From assembly GCA_017881985.1 (NCBI GenBank), contig JADGQH010000018.1, forward strand, positions 1-21,198: a stretch of 21,198 nt of DNA. Reading direction: 5' to 3'. Position numbers and translations under genes: made by a program. Below, in pieces: positions 7,407 through 14,999 of the stretch; position 1 is the first letter of the stretch, and every line of letters begins with the position of its first letter. The DNA is from Chloroflexota bacterium (GTDB lineage: Bacteria; Chloroflexota; Limnocylindria; Limnocylindrales; CSP1-4). A model generated the notes under the pieces. The model was not told the DNA's origin, did no database searches, and saw only the letters and a program-made list of their open reading frames with translations.

Positions 7407-9473
7407 TCAGTGGCGGGCGAGGATCGCGAGGATCTCGTCGCCGTAGCGGTCGAGCCGCGCCGGGCCCATCCCCTTGACCCGCCGCAGCGCGGCGACGCTC
7501 CCGGGCCGCTCCTCGACGAGCCCGGCGAGCAGCGCGTCGGGGGCCACGACATAGGCGGGGACGCCGTCGCTGCGTGCTTGCACCGACCGCCACGCGCGTA
7601 GCTCGGCCATGGCGGGCTCGTCGGTCGGGCGTCCCGATGGTCGCGTGACCATGGGTGATCCCGGCACGACGGTTACCCTTGACGAACGGTCAGTCCGGGA
7701 TGTCAGAAGCACGTGGCCCTCGCCGTCTCGCATCCTGGGCCGCAGTCCAGCTCGGCCGTCATCGATCGCTCGCAGGAATCGGCTCGGACGGCGAGGCGAC
7801 TCGCGATCACCCGGTCCGGTGCGACGCTCTGCCCACGAGAGGAGAAGATGGCGGCGAGCACGCGTGAGGCCAACGTACAGGAGCCGTCGTTCCTCGGCGA
7901 GCGCGTCGTCATCGTCGGTCGCGTGTCGGATCGGAAGCGTTCCCTCCTCGAGCCCGGGGAGCAGGACCGCGTCCCACTCGAGGCCCTTCGCACGGTGGAG
8001 CGTGAGCAGGTTGACCCCGTCGGCCGACCCCGCAGCTTCCGCCGCGGCCCTCGCCGCGAACTCGACGAGGAGCGCTTCGCCGTCGAGGCCCGCCGCCGGC
8101 CCGACCCGAACTGATTCGGCCACGGCCTCCCGGGCGATCTCGAGCACGAGGGCAAGTGATGCCGTCCGTTCTCGCGCCTCTGCGCCTCCCGCGTCTCCGT
8201 CCGGGTCGAAGCCGAGGTCCGCCCGCAGGCTGGTCTCGAGCGCCTCGATCAGCGCTCGTCCGCGCGCCGATTTCGGCAGCCGGCGCAGGACCCGGAGCGC
8301 CTCCCGCACCTCGGGCCGCTCGAAGAAGCGCTGCCCGCGGACGCGGAACGCGATCCCGGCCCTCGTGAGCGCGGCCTCGATCGGCGGGACCTGGGCGTTG
8401 ATCCGGACGAGCACCGCGATCTCGGCGGGAGACGTGCCTTCGTCGATGAGCCGGCGAATGGTCGCCGTGAGCAGCGCGAGCTCCGCGTCGCCGTCCGGGC
8501 AGCGCCGGATCATGGGCGGGGGGCCGGATGGCTGCGTCGGCACCAGGCGCTTCCGCCGCCCCTCCGCGGCGAGGAGGCGGTTGGCGAGCGCGAGCACCTC
8601 CGGGCTGCTCCGGTAGTTGCGGTCCAGGGTGACCTGGCGGGCCACCGGGAACCGGTCGGCGAAGCCCGCGAGGAAGTCGGACGTCGCGCCCGCGAACGTG
8701 TAGATCGTCTGGTCTTCGTCGCCGACGACGCACAGGTCATCGCGATCGGCGAGCCAGAGCTCGAGGAGCCGCTGCTGGAGCGGGTTCGTGTCCTGGTACT
8801 CGTCGACGCTGAACCACGCGTACCGCGCTCGAACGGTCGAGGCGGCAGCCTCCTCCGACTCGAGGAGGTCGACGGTCCGGGTGAGCATGTCGTCGAAGTC
8901 GAGCCGGCCCGCCCGATCCTTCTCCCGCTCGTATGCCGCCCAGAGGCGAACGAACAGCTCCGCCGGGATCGGCGGGGTCCGGGTGCCGGCCCCGCTCGTG
9001 TACGTCGCCGGTTGGAGACGCCGGCTCTTGGCCCATTCGATCTCGTCCGCGAGGTCCTTCGCGGTCGTGAAGCGATAGCCGCCGGGCAGCGCACGGGCCA
9101 GGCGCCCGACGATCGGAATCTTCGAATCGAGCACGGCGGGCGCAGGTGCCCCCTCGTGGTACGCGGGCCAGAAGTGCCGGAGCTGGGCCAGGGCGGCCGC
9201 GTGGAAGGTCCGGGCTGCGATGCCCGGCAGGCCGAGGTGCGAGAGCCGCTCCGCCATCTCGCCCGCCGCCTTGTCCGTGAACGTGACCACCAGGACGCGT
9301 TTCGGATCGACCGCGCCGGTCGCGACCGCGTACGCGACGCGATGCGTGACGACCCGCGTCTTCCCCGATCCCGCCCCGGCGTGGATGACAAGCGGCCCGC
9401 GCGTGATCCGGACCGCCTCGGCCTGGGCCGGATCGAGCCCCACGAGGAGATCCTCGGGATCGGTCGTCGTCAT
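7407..9473 (-). CDS. uvrD2: UvrD2-type superfamily 1 DNA helicase with C-terminal HRDC domain
   Basis: A 688-aa ATP-dependent 3'-5' helicase. SF1A motifs appear in order: I GAGSGKT (33-39), Ia FTDKAAGEM, II VDEYQDTN (223-230), III GDEDQTIYTFAGA (251-263), IV LDRNYRS (283-289), V TLHRAKGLEWD and VI LLYVGLTRARRHLLLSWA. The last 70 or so residues (AELRAWRSVQA to ILARH) form an HRDC domain, the hallmark of actinobacterial UvrD2 as opposed to UvrD1/PcrA. In mycobacterial UvrD2 a tetracysteine module links the motor to HRDC; the corresponding linker here has no cysteine. The ATG start is preceded by a short AAGGG. The gene lies 46 bp downstream of the TMEM175-like gene on the same strand. The likely role is DNA repair or replication. 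Confidence 0.93.
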   Translation of the reverse strand: MTTTDPEDLLVGLDPAQAEAVRITRGPLVIHAGAGSGKTRVVTHRVAYAVATGAVDPKRVLVVTFTDKAAGEMAERLSHLGLPGIAARTFHAAALAQLRHFWPAYHEGAPAPAVLDSKIPIVGRLARALPGGYRFTTAKDLADEIEWAKSRRLQPATYTSGAGTRTPPIPAELFVRLWAAYEREKDRAGRLDFDDMLTRTVDLLESEEAAASTVRARYAWFSVDEYQDTNPLQQRLLELWLADRDDLCVVGDEDQTIYTFAGATSDFLAGFADRFPVARQVTLDRNYRSSPEVLALANRLLAAEGRRKRLVPTQPSGPPPMIRRCPDGDAELALLTATIRRLIDEGTSPAEIAVLVRINAQVPPIEAALTRAGIAFRVRGQRFFERPEVREALRVLRRLPKSARGRALIEALETSLRADLGFDPDGDAGGAEARERTASLALVLEIAREAVAESVRVGPAAGLDGEALLVEFAARAAAEAAGSADGVNLLTLHRAKGLEWDAVLLPGLEEGTLPIRHATDDDDALAEERRLLYVGLTRARRHLLLSWAERRTGPGDRESPRRPSRFLRAIDDGRAGLRPRMRDGEGHVLLTSRTDRSSRVTVVPGSPMVTRPSGRPTDEPAMAELRAWRSVQARSDGVPAYVVAPDALLAGLVEERPGSVAALRRVKGMGPARLDRYGDEILAILARH

Positions 9474-9519
9474 CGCCCTTGCGACCCCGCGCCGGGATCC
9501 TCGACGCTCGGGATCGGCG

Positions 9520-10095
<576 letters not shown>

Positions 10096-10267
10096 GCGGA
10101 CTTCCTTCGTTGGGACGCGATGGTCGGGCGGTTCAGGATGCGACAGGCTGCCAGCACGTGTCCAGCGCGACCCGGACCGGCGCAGCCGCCGAGCGTCGCA
10201 GGCTGTGCCGGGGCACTCGCCGAGCGGCACCGCCCCGGGCCGTCGCTGCCCCTGGCCGTGGCACCCC

Positions 10268-10296
10268 TTGACAAAGCTAATGACCTTCGCCACAAT
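10268..10296 (+). promoter_or_regulatory. Sigma-70-like promoter of the hydrolase/TetR-VOC operon
   Basis: TTGACA at 10268-10273 (perfect -35 consensus) and CACAAT at 10291-10296 (4/6 to TATAAT) are separated by exactly 17 bp. They lie in a conspicuously AT-richer pocket about 70-100 bp before the hydrolase start codon. The leader would carry GGAGG at 10361-10365, 6 nt before ATG 10372. On the opposite strand TTGTCA (10320-10315) and a weaker CATTGT (10297-10292) have the same 17-bp spacing, so a face-to-face promoter toward the TMEM175 gene is possible. Confidence 0.6.
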
Positions 10297-10318
10297 GTCG
10301 AGAGGAAAAGCTAATGAC
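10273..10318 (+). repeat. 12-bp direct repeat overlapping the promoter, putative operator
   Basis: AAAGCTAATGAC occurs at 10273-10284 and 10307-10318 (34 bp apart). The first copy overlaps the -35 edge and spacer; the second sits just past the expected transcription start. The second copy is also part of an inverted repeat, AGCTA-N7-TAGCT (10309-10325). The position suits a repressor, and the obvious candidate is the TetR-VOC protein encoded downstream. Confidence 0.6.
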
Positions 10319-10371
10319 AATAGCTACGTGGTTATGGCCGACGAGTCGACACGAACGCGCGGAGGGTCACG

Positions 10372-11208
10372 ATGACGGAGACGATGACGGGAGCGCAGCA
10401 CCCGACCAGGTTCCTGGATCGCCCGGGTGGGAGGATTGCCTACGACCTCGCGGGAGCCGGTCCCCTCGTCGTGTGCATCCCAGGGATGGGCGACCTTCGC
10501 TCGAGCTACCGGTTCCTGGCGCCGGCGCTCGTGGCGGCCGGGTATCGGGTCGCCACGATGGACCTGCGCGGTCACGGCGACAGTGACGCCACCTTCGCCG
10601 AGTACGACGACGTCGCCGCGGGGTCGGATGTCGTCGCGCTGCTCGCCGAGCTCGGCGACGGGCCCGCCGTGCTCATCGGGAACTCGATGGGGGCCGGTGC
10701 AGCGGCGTGGGCTGCCGCGGAGGCGCCGGACCTCGTAGCCGCGCTCGTGCTGGTCGGGCCCTTCGTCCGCAACCCGTCCGGCGGCCGGGCCGCCGCGCTG
10801 CTGCTCCGGCTGGCGCTGCTGCGCCCATGGGGCGCGACGGCCTGGTCAGCCTGGTACGCGCGCCTCTTCCCGGGTCGAGCCCCGACGGACCTCTCGGCCC
10901 ACCGGGCGCGGATCCGCGAAAGCCTGCGACGCCCGGGTCACTGGCGGGCGTTCGTCGCGACAACGCACACGAGCCATGCGCCCGTCGAGGCGCGCCTGGG
11001 CGAGGTCGCGGCTCGGACGCTCATCGTGATGGGCGATCACGACCCCGACTTCGCGGATCCGCGGGCCGAGGCGGCGTTCATTGCCGGCAGGCTCCCGGCC
11101 GCGGTCGTGATGGTTCCCGGGGCCGGCCACTACCCCCATGCCGAGTACCCGGAGCTCGTCACCCCCGCCATCCTCGGGTTCCTCGGCAACGGCACGAACC
11201 ATGCCTAG
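10372..11208 (+). CDS. Alpha/beta hydrolase
   Basis: A 278-aa soluble alpha/beta-hydrolase fold enzyme. The oxyanion-region strand VVCIPGMGD (33-41) is followed by RVATMDLRGHGDSD, the nucleophile elbow GNSMGA (Ser105), a cap region (about 135-200), the acid in MGDHDPDF (Asp224 or Asp226) and the catalytic His in GAGHYPHAEYP (His253). The substrate is unknown; esterase, lactonase or epoxide-hydrolase-like activity are all possible. GGAGG lies 6 nt before the ATG. The stop overlaps the start of the TetR-VOC gene by 8 bp, so enzyme and regulator are co-translated. This is a typical arrangement for a regulator controlling a detoxifying enzyme whose substrate or product it senses. Confidence 0.9.
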   Translation: MTETMTGAQHPTRFLDRPGGRIAYDLAGAGPLVVCIPGMGDLRSSYRFLAPALVAAGYRVATMDLRGHGDSDATFAEYDDVAAGSDVVALLAELGDGPAVLIGNSMGAGAAAWAAAEAPDLVAALVLVGPFVRNPSGGRAAALLLRLALLRPWGATAWSAWYARLFPGRAPTDLSAHRARIRESLRRPGHWRAFVATTHTSHAPVEARLGEVAARTLIVMGDHDPDFADPRAEAAFIAGRLPAAVVMVPGAGHYPHAEYPELVTPAILGFLGNGTNHA

Positions 11209-12223
11209 GGCGGGACTGACCCCCGCGATCGTTGTCGCGCGGGGAGCCGACCTCGCCGACGAGATCGGCCTGGACCACCTGACGCTCGCGGCCCTCGCGT
11301 CGCGCCTCGGGGTCGCCGTCCCGAGCCTGTACAAGCACGTCGGCGGGCTCGACGCCCTGCGTCGCGGCATCGCCATCCTCGCGCTCGGCGAGCTGGGCGA
11401 TGCGATGGCCGGCGCGCTCGCGGGCGTGACCATCCGTCCGGACGGCGGTCCGGACGGCAGCGCGCAGGTGCTGGCCCTGGCGGACGCCTACCGCGCGTAC
11501 GCGGCGGCGCATCCGGGACGCTACGCGGCCACGCTCCGGGCGGCGCCGCCCGGCGACGCCGAGCACGGAGCTGCGGGCGACGCCATCCTGCGGAGCGTGT
11601 TCGCGGTCCTGGCGAGCCGTGGCCTCGCGGGCGAGGATGCCGTCGACGCGACGCGCGCCCTGCGAGCGGCGCTCCATGGCTTCGTGGCGCTCGAGGCTGC
11701 CGGCGGGTTCGGGTTGCCGCAGGACGTGGACCGCTCGTTCGGGCGGCTCGTCGAGGGGCTGGACCGCGGCTTCGGCATGCTCGTCGGTGGCGATGCGGCT
11801 CCGGAGCTCGGAGCCCAGGGCGCGGTCAGCGAGCTCCGGCTCGCGCTCACGGTCGAGGACTACCCCCGCGCCCTCCGTTTCTACCGCGATTCGCTGGGCC
11901 TTCCCGTCCTCGAGTCGTGGGAGGACGGGAAGGCGCGCGGCGCGGTCCTTGGCGCGGGACGCGCCACGCTGGAGCTGCTCTCGCCGGAGCAGGCCGAGCT
12001 CATCGACCGGATCGAGGTTGGCTCGCGCGTCGCGGGACCGGTCCGGGTGGCCCTGGCGGTCCTCGACTCGGCCGGTGTCGCCGATGCCCTGGTCGCCGCG
12101 GGCGCCGAGCGCCTCGGCGAGCCCGTGGTCACCCCGTGGGCCCACCGCAATGTCCGGGTCGCGGCCCCGGATGGCCTCCAGCTGACGCTCTTCACGGAGC
12201 TGGATCCGCGACCGGGCGAATGA
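11201..12223 (+). CDS. TetR-family regulator fused to a C-terminal VOC (glyoxalase/bleomycin-resistance fold) domain
   Basis: A 340-aa protein with three parts. Residues 5-50 are a TetR helix-turn-helix with LTLAALASRLGVAVPSLYKH. Residues about 85-195 are a helical TetR C-terminal domain of the WHG type (AYRAYAAAHPGRYAATLRA, ALHGFVALEAAGGFG). Residues about 208-335 are a complete VOC module with two beta-alpha-beta-beta-beta halves (DYPRALRFYRDSLGLPVLESW; DSAGVADALVAAGAERLGEP; APDGLQLTLF). The first-strand positions that hold metal-binding His in glyoxalase I (LRLALTV, VRVALAV) lack His, and the usual terminal Glu is Thr. The VOC part therefore looks like a ligand-binding rather than metal-dependent catalytic domain. 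ATG 11201 overlaps the hydrolase stop. It probably represses its own operon. Confidence 0.88.
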   Translation: MPRAGLTPAIVVARGADLADEIGLDHLTLAALASRLGVAVPSLYKHVGGLDALRRGIAILALGELGDAMAGALAGVTIRPDGGPDGSAQVLALADAYRAYAAAHPGRYAATLRAAPPGDAEHGAAGDAILRSVFAVLASRGLAGEDAVDATRALRAALHGFVALEAAGGFGLPQDVDRSFGRLVEGLDRGFGMLVGGDAAPELGAQGAVSELRLALTVEDYPRALRFYRDSLGLPVLESWEDGKARGAVLGAGRATLELLSPEQAELIDRIEVGSRVAGPVRVALAVLDSAGVADALVAAGAERLGEPVVTPWAHRNVRVAAPDGLQLTLFTELDPRPGE

Positions 12224-12237
12224 GTGGCGATCCCGCG

Positions 12238-12271
12238 GCCCGCCCGGCCTGACCGAGGTCACGCGGCGGGC
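12238..12271 (+). terminator. Compound hairpin after the TetR-VOC gene
   Basis: Outer arms GCCCGCC (12238-12244) and GGCGGGC (12265-12271) pair perfectly around an inner GACC-GA-GGTC (12251-12260), beginning 14 bp after the stop. No U-run follows. It is a plausible transcript end for the hydrolase operon. Confidence 0.4.
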
Positions 12272-12352
12272 GGAGCCTTCGGCACGTGACGGGCTGCGAC
12301 GAGGCCGCCATCGTGCCCGTGACCGATCGGCAGCGGCTGGACGGCCGTCGGG

Positions 12353-12372
12353 GCTGACCCCCCCTGGTCAGC
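12353..12372 (-). terminator. Hairpin spanning the stop codon of the SIMPL gene
   Basis: GCTGACC (12353-12359) and GGTCAGC (12366-12372) form a perfect 7-bp stem with a 6-nt loop. The stem includes the TGA stop of the minus-strand SIMPL gene. There is no U-tract, so the termination role is tentative. Confidence 0.35.
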
Positions 12373-13111
12373 TGATCCGGTACGCCACAGTGACCGACAC
12401 GACGAGCTGCTGCACGCTGGGTTCCATTGGGACGGGCGCCGGGGCGATGTTCGGCGCGCCTCCCGGCACGGCGCCCGGCGTCGAGCCCGCGGCCCCCGCT
12501 GCCATGGGTACCGCGTAGGCGCCGCCGCTCGAGACGCTCACCGAGAGGACCCCGGAGATCGTCACCCCTGCCGCACGCGCGACCACGTCCGCCTGCGCTC
12601 GGGCGTCCGCGATGGCGGCCGCGATCGCGGTTCGCTGAGCGGTCGCCTGGTCGGAGAGGTCGGCCTTGACGTCTGCCCGGCCGACCCCGGCCACGACGAT
12701 CGTGTGGTCCGGCGCGACGCCGGGCGAGCCCGGGTAGATCGGGTAGGGATAGGCGATCGCGGGGGCCGACCCGCCGACGCCGGAACCGCCGACGCCCGCA
12801 CCGGAGGAGACGACGCCACCGCCCGACGTGGCGACCCCGGTGGGACCGACCTCGGTCGTACCGGATGGCGCGAGCCCCGTCGCGCCCGATGGAGCGGATC
12901 CGACGGTCACGGCGCCGGGGTCCTGGCCCGGCGCACCGAGCGCGCCGCTCGCGGGCCGGCTGGGGACGTCGATGCTCCCGGTGCCGGGCGCTGCGGGTGC
13001 GGTCGGGGTTGCGGCCGTCGAACAACCGGCGAGAACGACGAGGAGCGGCACGAAGAGCAGGGCGGCGAGACGTCGTCGTCCGTTGGCCACGGTCTGGAGC
13101 TGCGTGCTCAT
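12368..13111 (-). CDS. SIMPL/DUF541-domain lipoprotein
   Basis: A 247-aa exported lipoprotein. A basic N-terminus and hydrophobic stretch lead to lipobox L-A-G-C with Cys30 as the lipidated residue. Residues about 31-125 are a low-complexity Gly/Ser/Pro/Thr linker. The SIMPL-like module begins at HTIVVAGVGRADVKADLSDQ and contains the long helix TAQRTAIAAAIADARAQADVVARAAGV, then SVSVSSGG, a second Pro/Gly/Ala spacer, and the closing strand QQLVVSVTVAYRI. The module is short for the family, whose members usually have 200 or more residues of folded domain. GAGGAG lies about 9 nt before the ATG. Function of SIMPL proteins outside a few cases is unclear; an envelope location is supported here. Confidence 0.8.
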   Translation of the reverse strand: MSTQLQTVANGRRRLAALLFVPLLVVLAGCSTAATPTAPAAPGTGSIDVPSRPASGALGAPGQDPGAVTVGSAPSGATGLAPSGTTEVGPTGVATSGGGVVSSGAGVGGSGVGGSAPAIAYPYPIYPGSPGVAPDHTIVVAGVGRADVKADLSDQATAQRTAIAAAIADARAQADVVARAAGVTISGVLSVSVSSGGAYAVPMAAGAAGSTPGAVPGGAPNIAPAPVPMEPSVQQLVVSVTVAYRIS

Positions 13112-13275
13112 GGTGTGGGTCTCCTCGGGAGTCCGTTCGTCCGGTCGACGGAAGCCCGCCGTGTTCCGGGGACGCGGATCGCGGCGAATGGGTTCCCGGA
13201 GCTGTCGATTCGGGGCGTTCCCGTTCGTTGCTCAAGCAGGACCGGCAACCGGATCACGGAATGGAGAGAGACGCC

Positions 13276-13635
13276 ATGGGTAACCCGATCGTGCACTTCG
13301 AGATCCGCTCCACGGATCCCAACGCGAGTCGCGCCTTCTACGCAGAGCTGTTCGGCTGGACCTACCCCGCGGGCGGGTTCCCCGACTACACGTACGTCGA
13401 CAGCGGCGTTCCCCAGGGAACGATCCCCGGGGGCATCAGCCCGCTTCAGGGCGGGAAGCCCATGGTTACGGTCTTCGCCGGCGTGGCGGACGTGGCGGCG
13501 GCGCTCGACAAGGCCGTCGCGCTCGGCGGGACGATCGTCCAGGCGGCGACCAAGGTGCCCGGCGTGACGTTCGGCCTCTTCGCGGACCCGCAGGGCCACG
13601 TGGTCGGCGTTGCCTCGGACGATCACGAGGGGTAG
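13276..13635 (+). CDS. VOC-family protein (glyoxalase/bleomycin-resistance fold)
   Basis: A 119-aa single VOC domain. The opening strand IVHFEIRSTD and helix NASRAFYAELFGWTY are typical of the small VOC family related to mycobacterial CFP30B-like proteins; VADVAAALDKAVALGGTIV and FADPQGHVVGV form the second half. His7 sits at the usual first metal position, but the closing Glu of metallo-VOC enzymes is Gly here, so catalysis is doubtful. ATG 13276 has GGAGAG about 8 nt upstream; ATG 13261 is a possible alternative. The frame is open much further upstream (to 12865), but that part is antisense to the SIMPL gene and is not coding. No partner gene is evident. Confidence 0.85.
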   Translation: MGNPIVHFEIRSTDPNASRAFYAELFGWTYPAGGFPDYTYVDSGVPQGTIPGGISPLQGGKPMVTVFAGVADVAAALDKAVALGGTIVQAATKVPGVTFGLFADPQGHVVGVASDDHEG

Positions 13636-13681
13636 ATCCGCCACAGAGCGCTGCGGCGTCGCCGACCAGGTGAGCGTCGGG

Positions 13682-13701
13682 GCCGCCTCCACCGAGGCGG
13701 C
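13682..13701. terminator. Bidirectional hairpin between convergent genes
   Basis: GCCGCCTC (13682-13689), loop CACC, GAGGCGGC (13694-13701): a perfect 8-bp stem exactly in the 74-bp gap between the tail-to-tail VOC and S51-fusion genes. The position argues for transcript termination in both directions, although there is no U-run. Confidence 0.55.
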
Positions 13702-13709
13702 TCGCGACC

Positions 13710-14999
13710 TCAACTTCCAGAAAGGACCCAGCTGGAGCCATCGGTGCCGTCGCGGACCTCCACGCCGGCCGCGGTGAGCTGGTCACGAACCAGGTCGGCC
13801 GTGGCCCAGTCACGGGCCTCCCGCGCGCGCGCCCGCAGGCTGAGGAGCGCCTCCACGAATGGGTCGACGGTCGAGCGCGGGTCTGCCCCGCCGGCCGCAG
13901 CCGTCTCGCCGAGCCGCGCGATCAGCGCGCGGAACGTGGATCGCGCGTTGTCGAGGTCGGGGCTGTCCTCACCGGCACGGATCCGGGCCTCGATCGCCGA
14001 GTCGAGATCGAGGAGCGCAGCCACGGCGTCCCGGCTCTCGCCGAGACCCATGGCGTGGACGAACGCACCCTCGAGCTCAGCAACCTCGTCGCCCAGCGGT
14101 GTGGCCGACCGTTGCGCCGCCTCTCCGGGGCGCTGCGCGCGCCCGGTCCCTCCCCAGCCGGGCTCCCATCCAATGTCGACCATGCCGCCGGCTGCCAGCT
14201 CACGCGCGACATCCGCCAGCACGTCGATCCCGACCTCGCTGCCAGTCGGGAAGACCGTGCCTCGGCCGTCGACCCTGACGGTGACGCCGCCAAGGCCGGA
14301 CACCGAGGCGGTCCGCCGGTCGAGGTCGAGCACGAGGGCAGTGTGGCTGTCGACGCCCAGGATGAACGTGCCCGTGGGCAGCTGGCGCTCGAGCATGCGC
14401 AGCCGCCGCTCGCCCATGTAGCAGAAGCGGGTGTCGTGGTTGCCACCCTCCGCGTTGTCGTAGTGGGGCACCACGGCCGCATGCAGGCCCGTCGCCGGCC
14501 CGAGGATGTCGAGCCCGGGCAGCCAGGTGGGGTCCGCGCCGACCTTGTAGATCTCGTAGACGGGGATCGTGACGGCACCGAGCGTGAGGGCAGCGGCGCT
14601 CGCCATCGTGAGGATGCCGCCGTCGCGGACGCGGTCGGCGAGCGCCGGCGGGACGGGACCGTCGACCCACTGCCGGAGGGCGTAGCTCGGGCTCCCCGGA
14701 CCCGCCATCACGTAGCGAGCCTCGCGGATCCGGGCAATCGCGGTGGCGGCCGTGACCGCATCCACGTCCCGGGACCGGTAGACGGCGACGCCGACCTCTC
14801 GACCGACGCTCTCCGCGAAGAACCGGACCGTCCGGGCGCTGAGCTCGTCGGCGTTCTCCTGGAAGCCATATGGAGTGTCGAGGATGACGGCGGGGACGGG
14901 CTCCGGGCCCAGGCGCTCGAACAGCGCCCGGTGGACCTTGGCCATGGTAGGCGCCGTCTCCCCGGAGCCCATGATCGCCAGGATTCGCGAAGAGCTCAC
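13710..14999 (-). CDS. Fusion of a peptidase-S51/cyanophycinase-like domain with a CysRS C-terminal-like domain
   Basis: A 429-aa protein. Residues 1-270 resemble the type 1 glutamine-amidotransferase-like/peptidase S51 family: RILAIMGSGET (5-15), VILDTPYGFQ (38-47), MAGPGSPSYAL (98-108), the nucleophile-elbow region GGILTMASAAALTLGA (127-142, candidate Ser134), VVPHYDNAEGGNHDTR (176-191) and ILGVDSHTAL (213-222). Residues about 303-425 resemble the helical C-terminal domain of cysteinyl-tRNA synthetase. This part ends in REARDWATADLVRDQLTAAG and VEVRDGTDGSSWVL, the pattern at the end of bacterial CysRS. No HIGH or KMSKS catalytic domain is present. The GTG start at 14999 overlaps the upstream hydrolase stop as GTGA. 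Biochemical role unknown; both domain calls are by motif memory. Confidence 0.82.
   Translation of the reverse strand: MSSSRILAIMGSGETAPTMAKVHRALFERLGPEPVPAVILDTPYGFQENADELSARTVRFFAESVGREVGVAVYRSRDVDAVTAATAIARIREARYVMAGPGSPSYALRQWVDGPVPPALADRVRDGGILTMASAAALTLGAVTIPVYEIYKVGADPTWLPGLDILGPATGLHAAVVPHYDNAEGGNHDTRFCYMGERRLRMLERQLPTGTFILGVDSHTALVLDLDRRTASVSGLGGVTVRVDGRGTVFPTGSEVGIDVLADVARELAAGGMVDIGWEPGWGGTGRAQRPGEAAQRSATPLGDEVAELEGAFVHAMGLGESRDAVAALLDLDSAIEARIRAGEDSPDLDNARSTFRALIARLGETAAAGGADPRSTVDPFVEALLSLRARAREARDWATADLVRDQLTAAGVEVRDGTDGSSWVLSGS

Noticed and set aside
12865..13275. N-terminal extension of the stand-alone VOC protein
   Set aside because: Antisense to the SIMPL lipoprotein, Arg-rich, and a ribosome binding site supports the start at 13276.
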